The notes under the pieces were generated by a model that saw only the letters and a program-made list of their open reading frames with translations, had not been told where the DNA came from and made no database searches. Below are positions 7,553 to 13,618 of a stretch of 13,618 bases of DNA, piece after piece. The position numbers were made by a program, and so were the translations under genes. The stretch is from contig JAQCHR010000038.1 in NCBI GenBank assembly GCA_027619655.1, positions 1 through 13,618 of the forward strand, written 5' to 3'. The DNA is from Pseudomonadota bacterium (GTDB taxonomy: Bacteria; Pseudomonadota; Alphaproteobacteria; UBA8366; GCA-2717185). Every line of letters begins with the position of its first letter. Position 1 is the first letter of the stretch.

Positions 7553-9418
7553 ATGCAGGACCGGGAAATCGAACACTTGTTCCGCGGCAGCGCGACGGCC
7601 CCGACGCAGGGATTGCCGGGCCAGCCGCCCTTCACCACACGGCCGGAACTCTGCGGCACCTTCGGCATGGTGGCCTCGACCCACTGGCTGGGGACGGCCG
7701 CCGGCATGGCGATCCTGGAAAAGGGCGGCAATGCCTTCGATGCGGCCGTCGCGACCGGCCTTGCCCTGCAGGTTGTCGAGCCCAGCATGGCCGGCCCCGC
7801 CGGCGATGCGCCGGTGATCCTCTATGATGCGAAAAAAGACAATGTCTCGGTAATCTGCGGCCAGGGTGGTGCGCCGGCCGGTGCCACCGTCGCCGCGTAC
7901 CGCCATCTGGGACTGGATATCATCCCCGGCGCCGGGCTTCTGCCGCTGGTCGTGCCGGGCGCATTCGGCGCGTTCATGACGCTCTTGCGCGACTGGGGCT
8001 CGTTGCGCCTGCGCGACGTCATGGAGCCGGCCATCAGCCACGCCCGCAACGGCTATCCCATCGCCGCGCGTGTCGTCGCCACCATCGACAGCCTGAAGGA
8101 ACTGTTCGTCGAACACTGGCCCAGTTCGGCGGCGGTTTACTGCCCCGGTGGCAATGTCCCCAAGGCGAACGACCTGTTCACCAACCCCGTTCTGGCGGAT
8201 ACCTTCGAACGCATCCTGAGTGAAGCCGAAGCCGCCGGCAGCAGTCGCGAGCAGCAGATCGATGCGGCCTGCGAAGCCTTCTATCGCGGCTTCGTCGCCG
8301 GCGCCGTGGGCCGGTTCTGCCGCGACAATGAATTCCTCGACACCTCCGGACACCGCCACAGCGGGTTCCTGTCCGGCGACGACATGGCCCGCTGGTCGGC
8401 CCGCGTCGAGGCGCCGCTGTCGCTGGATTACGACGACTATACGATCTTCAAATGCGGCCCCTGGAGCCAGGGCCCCGTCCTGCTGCAACAACTGGCGCTG
8501 TTGCGCGGCTTCGACATCGCGTCGCTGGATCCGGACGGCCCCGATCTTGTCCATCTCGTGACGGAATGCGCGAAACTCGCCTTCGCCGATCGCGAAAAGT
8601 TCTACGGCGACCCAGATTTCGTGGATGTGCCGATATCCATCCTGCTGAGCGAGGAATACAACGCCGCGCGGCGGGCGCTGATCGGCGAAACGGCCTCGGG
8701 AGAAATCCAGCCCGGCACCATACCGGGTTATGGCGGCCCGGTGATCTATGGCCTGGAAGACGGGCAGCGCTACGCCGTATCCGAAGACGGCACGGCGGCG
8801 CCGCTGTCGGCCCCCTCGCCGGCCGTATCCATCGCGACCGGCGACACGGTGCACCTGGATGTCGCGGACCGGTTCGGCAATCTGGTGTCCATCACCCCCA
8901 GTGGCGGTTGGCTGCGGAGTTCGCCCACTATCCCCGACCTTGGCTTCGCCCTGTCCAACCGGGGCCAGATATTCACCCTGGACGAGGGCACGCCGGGCTG
9001 CATCGCGCCGGGCAAGCGCCCGCGCACGACGCTCAGCCCCGGCTTCGCGATGCGCCACGGCAAGCCCTACATGGCCTTCGGCACGCCCGGCGCGGACAGG
9101 CAGGATCAATGGGCGCTGCAATTCCTGCTGCGCCATATCCATCACGGGCAGAACCTGCAGCAGGCCGTCGATGCCCCGACCTTCAACACGTCACATTTTC
9201 CCGGATCGTTCTACCCGAAACGCGCGGCGCTGAAATCGCTGAGCCTCGAGGGGCGGTTTTCCGATGACACTGTCGCTGAATTACGCCGGCGCGGCCATGT
9301 CGTTTCTGTCGGCGAAGCATGGTCGCAGGGCCGGATGTGCGCGGTGGCGCATGACGGCCATCTGCTGAAAGCGGCGGCGACCGCGCGCAACACACAGGGA
9401 TACGCCTTCGGACGATAG
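7553..9418 (+). CDS. Gamma-glutamyltransferase-like Ntn hydrolase, probably cytoplasmic amidohydrolase
   Basis: This 621-residue protein belongs to the gamma-glutamyltransferase superfamily, whose members self-cleave to expose an N-terminal threonine nucleophile. Early family blocks are GMVASTHWLGTAAGMAILEKG (about 38-58) and GGNAFDAAVATGLALQ (58-73). The likely cleavage site and nucleophile is Asp431/Thr432 in GDTVHLDVADRFGN, which would give a small subunit of 190 residues. C-terminal blocks are APGKRPRTTLSP (485-496) and FGTPGADRQDQWALQF (509-524). Compared with E. coli GGT from memory, the substrate arginine (R114) is Gln104, N411 is Gly452, the D433 position is not acidic, and the Ser-Ser pair is Thr492-Thr493. 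An ordinary gamma-glutamyl substrate is therefore doubtful. Some GGT-like proteins are amidohydrolases, for example the oxamate hydrolase HpxW. There is no signal peptide, unlike periplasmic GGT. The start has GGAAAGG six bases upstream of the ATG. Its position after hyuA suggests it acts in the same pathway. Confidence 0.88.
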   Translation: MQDREIEHLFRGSATAPTQGLPGQPPFTTRPELCGTFGMVASTHWLGTAAGMAILEKGGNAFDAAVATGLALQVVEPSMAGPAGDAPVILYDAKKDNVSVICGQGGAPAGATVAAYRHLGLDIIPGAGLLPLVVPGAFGAFMTLLRDWGSLRLRDVMEPAISHARNGYPIAARVVATIDSLKELFVEHWPSSAAVYCPGGNVPKANDLFTNPVLADTFERILSEAEAAGSSREQQIDAACEAFYRGFVAGAVGRFCRDNEFLDTSGHRHSGFLSGDDMARWSARVEAPLSLDYDDYTIFKCGPWSQGPVLLQQLALLRGFDIASLDPDGPDLVHLVTECAKLAFADREKFYGDPDFVDVPISILLSEEYNAARRALIGETASGEIQPGTIPGYGGPVIYGLEDGQRYAVSEDGTAAPLSAPSPAVSIATGDTVHLDVADRFGNLVSITPSGGWLRSSPTIPDLGFALSNRGQIFTLDEGTPGCIAPGKRPRTTLSPGFAMRHGKPYMAFGTPGADRQDQWALQFLLRHIHHGQNLQQAVDAPTFNTSHFPGSFYPKRAALKSLSLEGRFSDDTVAELRRRGHVVSVGEAWSQGRMCAVAHDGHLLKAAATARNTQGYAFGR

Positions 9419-9470
9419 GGACGATTCCGGTTGCCTTGCATTTCCGGCGCGGGCACGATGCCGTAATCTA

Positions 9471-9505
9471 TCCGATACCGGTCAATAGACGAATTCGAAC
9501 CGGTC
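9471..9505 (+). repeat. Second 11-base motif copy and paired ACCGGTC repeats upstream of the DUF3604 gene
   Basis: TCCGATACCGG (9471-9481) repeats the motif seen at 7487-7497. It overlaps the first of two direct copies of ACCGGTC (9477-9483 and 9499-9505), whose starts are 22 bp apart, close to two helical turns. Between them lie the palindromes GAATTC (9491-9496) and TTCGAA (9494-9499). Such spacing suits a dimeric regulator on one DNA face. No convincing sigma-70 promoter is visible in the 120-bp gap. Operator status is speculative. Confidence 0.3.
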
Positions 9506-9538
9506 CGCCGCGCCGTCATTTTCAGGGGAAGCCACGCC

Positions 9539-11866
9539 ATGCCCGATACGGGGAAGTTAGCCGACCAGAAACGGGAAACACTCGCCGATTCCAAACTTGT
9601 GGGCGAAGGCTGGACCCAGGTGCAGCCGGGCGCCGATCCGGTCCTGTACGGGCATGTCGATCTTAGCCCCAAGGGCGCCTTCGAGGTCCGGAGTTTCCAG
9701 ACCTTTACCCTGACCTATACCGTCGGGCGCTTCGGGCTGGATGACAGCGGTGCGATCCGGGTCGTTTTCCGCGCCATGGGCGATGCGGGCCGGTTGCAGA
9801 CCAGCGACCCGTCCGGGGACGGCTTCGTCACCGCCACGGCCAGCAACGGCGCGACGCTGTCGGTGGAATATTCGCGCCGCGGCGCCTCCGCCCGGCCGCG
9901 CTGGAAGGCGCTGACCATCGGCGTTTCCGGCGGTTACCTGCGCGAGGGCGACACCATCACTATCGTGTTCGGCGACACGCGCCACGGATCGCCCGGCATG
10001 AAGATGCAGACCGTCGTCGAGGACGGGTTCGAGTTCAAGGTGCTGGCTGACGTCTGCGCCACCGGCCATTTCACGCCGATCCCGAATACGCCCAGCATCG
10101 CCATCGTGCCGGGGCAGCCGGTCGTCTGGCGCGCAGTGCTGAGCAGCCTGCGCCGGCCGGGCGAAAGCTTCATCTTCGGGCTGAAGGCCGAGGACAAATG
10201 GGGCAACCCGACCGAACACGCGACAGGCGCCTTCACCTTCGAGACAACCGTCCCGGTCAACAACCTGCCCGCCCGCTTCGATTACCCGCGCGGCGAACGG
10301 GCCGTGACCTTCGAGGGGCTGAGCGTCGATGCGCCGGGCGAATTACGCATCACGGTGCGCGACGAAGCGACGGGCAATGTTGTCGCGCGCTCGCATCCGA
10401 TGATGATCCGCGAGGGCCAGTACGGCGCCTACTGGGGCGACCTGCACGGGCAGAGCGGCGAATCCATCGGTATCGGCACGTCGCGGTCCTATTTCAACTT
10501 CGCCCGCAACCGGGCCTTTCTCGACCTCACCAGCCACCAGGCCAATGACTTCCAGGTCAACAACGCTTTCTGGAAATTCCTCAACGAGTTGACGGCGGAA
10601 TATCACGAGGACCACCGTTTCGTGACCTTCCCCGGCTATGAATGGTCGGGCAATACGGCAGTCGGCGGCGACCGCAATGTCTATTTCCGCACCGAGGGCC
10701 GGCAGATCCGCCGCTCGTCGCACGCGCTGCTGTCGGAACGGCACGATCTCGATACCGATGCGCCGAACGCCAACCTGCTGTTCGAGGCGCTTAAGGACGA
10801 GGACTGCGTGATCTATGCCCATGTCGGCGGGCGCTATGCGGATGTCAGATACGCCCATGATCCGAAGCTGGAAACGGCGATGGAAATCCATTCCGCCTGG
10901 GGCACGTTCGAATGGCTGCTGACCGACGGGTTCCCGCTGGGCCATCGCAGCGGTGTCGTCTGCAACAGCGACGGCCACAAGGGCCGGCCTGGCGCCAGCT
11001 ATCCCGGCGCCTCCACCTTCGGCGCCTATGGCGGGCTGACCTGCTTCTACGCCGAGGAACTGACCCGCGACGCGATCTTCGACTGCCTGCGCAAACGCCA
11101 CCATTACGGCACGACCGGCACCCGGATGCATCTGGACGTGCGCGCAGGTTTCCCGACATCGGGCCAATTGTTCGACCGGGATCCCAATGCCTTCGACGAC
11201 GCGACGTCGCAAAGCGTCACAGAAGTCATGATGGGTGATATCGTGCAGACCGGAGATTCGTCGCTGTCGCTGAAGGTGGCGGTCGCCACCCAGTCGCCGA
11301 TAGAGCGGGTGGAAATCCGCAACGGCTTCGACGTCCTGCATACAGCGCGCGGCTATACCGAGCGTGACTTGGGCGAACGCATCCGCGTGGTCTGGAGCGG
11401 CGCGGAATATCGCGGGCGCGGTCGTGAAACCAACTGGAAGGGCAAGGCGCGGTTTTCCGGCGCGACCATCCGTCGCATCGAAAAGATCAACGCCTTCAAC
11501 CTGGAACGGCTGCTGGAACAGCAGGGCGCGGATACGGTCGTCTTCGATTCGATCACGACCGGCAATTTCGGCGGTTTCGACGCCTGGATCAAACCGGGTA
11601 CGCCCGGCGACCTGGAAGTCAGCACGAACCATGGCAGCCTGACCGTTCCCCTGGCGGATATCGGGCTGGAGGATTCCGTCCTCGAGGCGGGCGGGCTGGA
11701 ACGCCGGTTGCGCGCCTTCCGCCTGCCGGAGGAAAACACGACGTTTTCCCTCGATATCGATCTGGATATCGCGCTGAAGCCGACCGGCGACAACCCGATC
11801 TGGGTCTGCGTCACGACCGAGGACGGGTTCCAGGCCTGGAGCAGCCCGATCTACGCCTTCCGCTAA
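9539..11866 (+). CDS. DUF3604 / PHP-like putative metal-dependent hydrolase
   Basis: This 775-residue protein has no visible signal peptide or membrane segment and is probably cytoplasmic. Residues 1-290 look beta-rich without catalytic motifs. The putative metal-binding core runs from about 295 to 530: YWGDLHGQSGES (298-309, His303), TSHQAND (331-337, His333 and Asp337), FPGYEWSG (364-371, Glu368), YAHVGGR (426-432, His428), EIHSAWGTFEW (449-459, His451) and NSDGHKGRPG (476-485, Asp478 and His480). This series of His and Asp motifs resembles the PHP-like DUF3604 family. The first motif is DLHG rather than the common DLHxHT, and the second is SHQAND rather than the usual TDHxD type. The C-terminal 200 residues are again beta-rich. 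No reaction is established for the family as far as I know. AGGGGA at 9524-9529 precedes the ATG. The cluster context suggests hydrolysis of a pathway intermediate. The TAA stop overlaps the stop of the convergent gene. Confidence 0.8.
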   Translation: MPDTGKLADQKRETLADSKLVGEGWTQVQPGADPVLYGHVDLSPKGAFEVRSFQTFTLTYTVGRFGLDDSGAIRVVFRAMGDAGRLQTSDPSGDGFVTATASNGATLSVEYSRRGASARPRWKALTIGVSGGYLREGDTITIVFGDTRHGSPGMKMQTVVEDGFEFKVLADVCATGHFTPIPNTPSIAIVPGQPVVWRAVLSSLRRPGESFIFGLKAEDKWGNPTEHATGAFTFETTVPVNNLPARFDYPRGERAVTFEGLSVDAPGELRITVRDEATGNVVARSHPMMIREGQYGAYWGDLHGQSGESIGIGTSRSYFNFARNRAFLDLTSHQANDFQVNNAFWKFLNELTAEYHEDHRFVTFPGYEWSGNTAVGGDRNVYFRTEGRQIRRSSHALLSERHDLDTDAPNANLLFEALKDEDCVIYAHVGGRYADVRYAHDPKLETAMEIHSAWGTFEWLLTDGFPLGHRSGVVCNSDGHKGRPGASYPGASTFGAYGGLTCFYAEELTRDAIFDCLRKRHHYGTTGTRMHLDVRAGFPTSGQLFDRDPNAFDDATSQSVTEVMMGDIVQTGDSSLSLKVAVATQSPIERVEIRNGFDVLHTARGYTERDLGERIRVVWSGAEYRGRGRETNWKGKARFSGATIRRIEKINAFNLERLLEQQGADTVVFDSITTGNFGGFDAWIKPGTPGDLEVSTNHGSLTVPLADIGLEDSVLEAGGLERRLRAFRLPEENTTFSLDIDLDIALKPTGDNPIWVCVTTEDGFQAWSSPIYAFR

Positions 11867-13509
11867 AGTCGGGCGGCAGGTCCAGCGAGAAGGAACGCGG
11901 CTGCGGCCCGGAGGTCGGCGAAGCGTGCTGTCGGTTCATGTGTTAGGGCTGAATCCCGGACGGCATTGCCGGATTCGACCAGGAAGGTGCGAAGCCCGGC
12001 GGCGAAACCGCCGGCGATATCGGTCTCCGGCGTATCGCCGATCATGACGACATCATCCTTCGCGACGTTAAGCCGTTCGACGGCAAGGTGGAAGATTGCC
12101 GCATGCGGCTTGCCGAGAACCGTGGCCGATTTGCCGCTCGCAGCTTCCAGGAAGGCGACAACCGGACCGGCTTCCGGCTCGGCTCCATGCGGCGTTGGAA
12201 TGACCGCATCGGCATTGCTGGCGAGCAAAGTTGCGCCACTGGCGAGGTAGCGGACTGCCGGCGTCAGGTCGGCGATTTTCAGGCCGGTATCGATCCCGGC
12301 GACGACATATTCCGGACTGTCGCTTTCAACAGCTCCCGCCGCGAGGACCGCATCGCGCAGGGTTGCGCTGCCGACGATATGGACCCGGGGCGCGCCGCCC
12401 TGCGCCTTGAGGTAACGGGCGACCGCCATGCCCGAGGTGACGATGTCGGTCGCGTCCATGGCGATGCCGAAACCGCGCAGCTTTTGCGCATATGCCGCCG
12501 GCGTGCGCCGCGCATTGTTGGTCAGGCAGAGGACGCGGATACCGCGATCCTGCAACGCGCGCACGGCATCCGCGGACCCGTCAATGGGCTGATCGCCGCG
12601 AAACAGAACCCCGTCCATGTCGAGGATAACGCCGCGCACCGGATGGGCGGCATCGGCGATACTGTTTTTCAGGCGCAGGATATCGAAGGACGGCAATGGC
12701 GGGGTCCAATGGGCGTTCAATCCGCGGACCGGCGCTTCGTAACGCATCGGGTCGCCGCCATGGACGGTCCAGCGGATTTGGTCATCGATTTCGATTTCCG
12801 CCCAGGCGCCGCTCGCCGCGCCCTCGGTCGTATAGCTTTCGGCCAGCGACTGCACCGTCAGGTAGCGGATGCCGTCGATGGTGGTGTTGTGGTTGCGGTG
12901 CACATGGCCGGCGACGCAGAGGATGACCTTGCCGGAGGCCTCGATGATCTCCCGCGCCGCCTGCGTATGCCGCAGGGTCGCGGAAGCAGTATTGTTCTGG
13001 AAATAGTAATTGCCGGTCATGGCTTCGCCGTCGAGCGGCACATGGGTGAAGATGACCGACGGGAGCGTGGTGTTTGCCAGATCGCGGCGCAACCAGTCGA
13101 GATCGGCATCGCTCGGGATGGGGCAGTCCGGAAACCGGCCGGACAGGTCGATCTGCCAGAATACCAGATGCCGCCCCTTCACATCCTGGCTGTGGCTGCC
13201 GAGGGGCCGGCCGAGGATCGCCTCGTTTTCCGCCCGGCTGAGATAATGCATGTCGTGATTGCCCAGCAGATGCGCGCGGGGCCTGGTCATCCCCGCAAAG
13301 ACTGACATGACGTCGCGCATTAACCCGGCATCCGTATCATGGTCGACATTGGAAATCCGGTCGCCCAGATCGACCACCAGATCCGTGTCGCTGGCCGCGA
13401 TCCGGTCGCGAACCGTTTCCAGCAGCGGCAGAGCCGCAGCGCCCTGCTTCGTATAGCGCGTCGGCCCGTGGTGAATGTCGGTCACGATGGCCAGTTTCAG
13501 CGTTTCCAT
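11863..13509 (-). CDS. Fusion of a class III metallophosphoesterase and a HAD-IIA phosphatase
   Basis: This 548-residue protein joins two phosphatase domains. Residues 1-265 form a calcineurin-like metallophosphoesterase with the complete ligand set: TDIH (Asp11, His13), LGD (Asp50), GNHD (Asn84, His85), TH (His156) and GHVH (His202, His204). The spacing is close to that of the glycerophosphodiesterase GpdQ. Residues about 292-548 form a HAD-IIA hydrolase with DMDGVLFRG (297-305, nucleophile Asp297 and acid Asp299), LTNN (329-332), GKPH (466-469) and GDTPETD (491-497). Family members include NagD, phosphoglycolate phosphatase and glycerol-3-phosphate phosphatase. The frame is continuous, so this is not a frameshift artefact in the given sequence. 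Both active sites look intact, so one could split a phosphodiester and the other remove phosphate from the product; this is inferred. No signal peptide is visible. The Shine-Dalgarno sequence is weak. The stop TAG overlaps the TAA of the opposite gene. Confidence 0.9.
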   Translation of the reverse strand: METLKLAIVTDIHHGPTRYTKQGAAALPLLETVRDRIAASDTDLVVDLGDRISNVDHDTDAGLMRDVMSVFAGMTRPRAHLLGNHDMHYLSRAENEAILGRPLGSHSQDVKGRHLVFWQIDLSGRFPDCPIPSDADLDWLRRDLANTTLPSVIFTHVPLDGEAMTGNYYFQNNTASATLRHTQAAREIIEASGKVILCVAGHVHRNHNTTIDGIRYLTVQSLAESYTTEGAASGAWAEIEIDDQIRWTVHGGDPMRYEAPVRGLNAHWTPPLPSFDILRLKNSIADAAHPVRGVILDMDGVLFRGDQPIDGSADAVRALQDRGIRVLCLTNNARRTPAAYAQKLRGFGIAMDATDIVTSGMAVARYLKAQGGAPRVHIVGSATLRDAVLAAGAVESDSPEYVVAGIDTGLKIADLTPAVRYLASGATLLASNADAVIPTPHGAEPEAGPVVAFLEAASGKSATVLGKPHAAIFHLAVERLNVAKDDVVMIGDTPETDIAGGFAAGLRTFLVESGNAVRDSALTHEPTARFADLRAAAAFLLAGPAARL

Positions 13510-13618
13510 GACGACACCATAGCCATTTTCACCAAGTCGCCGACATCACGTGTCCGCCATCAGCGCCCATGGAACTGTTTAACGTGATTGCGTAGCGGAG
13601 GGTTTGCGGCTCATCTTT
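13510..13618. other. Non-coding end of window, upstream of the phosphatase fusion gene
   Basis: These 109 bp should hold the promoter of the - strand gene. No convincing -35/-10 pair is visible on that strand. A 7-bp inverted repeat, ATCACGT (13545-13551) with ACGTGAT (13582-13588), is separated by 30 bases and may be chance. No tRNA or complete small gene is recognised. Confidence 0.4.

Noticed and set aside
5330..9145. A 1271-codon open frame on the - strand across hyuA and the GGT-like gene
   Set aside because: It is in codon register with both + strand genes. Antisense stops would need TTA, CTA or TCA sense codons, which this GC-rich genome avoids. Its translation is rich in Arg, Gly, Ala and His with no family motif.
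7553..9418. Naming this gene ggt
   Set aside because: The glutamate-binding residues appear replaced and there is no signal peptide, so the name would imply an unsupported function.
10343..11632. A 429-codon open frame on the - strand over the DUF3604 gene
   Set aside because: It is register-matched antisense, with no motif and composition typical of shadows.
12088..13305. A 405-codon open frame on the + strand inside the phosphatase fusion gene
   Set aside because: It is the antisense shadow of a gene with complete catalytic motifs in both domains; the shadow itself has no motif.
1..13618. CRISPR array, insertion sequence, phage gene, tRNA or toxin-antitoxin pair
   Set aside because: No repeat-spacer pattern, transposase, terminal inverted repeats, tRNA-like fold or small gene pair was seen. 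Gene content and base use look uniform.

Overview
The window is 13.6 kb of high-GC DNA, coding almost throughout. It contains six genes on the + strand followed by one convergent gene on the - strand. Codon use avoids TTA, CTA and TCA, and the families present (a TAXI-type TRAP transporter with a fused permease, and separate hydantoinase A and B subunits) suggest an alphaproteobacterium, perhaps Rhodospirillales-like and possibly marine. No rRNA, marker gene or mobile element is present to confirm this.

Positions 1-11866 look like one transport-and-catabolism cluster. In order it holds: the 3' part of a TAXI-family periplasmic binding protein (1-888); a fused 4TM/12TM TRAP permease with a C-terminal DUF3394-like domain (994-3603); hydantoinase B/oxoprolinase-type subunit (3684-5345); hydantoinase A/oxoprolinase-type subunit (5381-7471); a gamma-glutamyltransferase-like Ntn hydrolase without a signal peptide (7553-9418); and a DUF3604/PHP-like putative metal-dependent hydrolase (9539-11866). 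All point the same way with gaps of 35-120 bp. No regulator lies inside the window.

The simplest reading is that the binding protein and permease import a small anionic amide or lactam. HyuA and HyuB would then open its ring using ATP. The GGT-like and DUF3604 proteins would hydrolyse the product or related amides in the cytoplasm. The GGT-like protein keeps the catalytic threonine but appears to have lost most residues that hold the gamma-glutamyl group in true GGT, so the substrate is probably not an ordinary gamma-glutamyl peptide. The substrate cannot be read from sequence; 5-oxoproline, hydantoins and other lactams are all candidates.

Two of the intergenic gaps carry clear RNA stem-loop potential: a bipartite stem at 917-959 between the binding protein and permease genes, and a 12-bp stem at 7496-7532 before the GGT-like gene. 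Neither is followed by a T-tract. The gaps before the GGT-like and DUF3604 genes share an 11-base motif.

Positions 13509-11863 (- strand) encode a two-domain protein. A GpdQ-like class III metallophosphoesterase is fused to a HAD-IIA (NagD/phosphoglycolate phosphatase-like) phosphatase. Its stop codon overlaps that of the DUF3604 gene tail to tail. It is probably not part of the catabolic operon. The last 109 bp (13510-13618) contain no recognisable gene.
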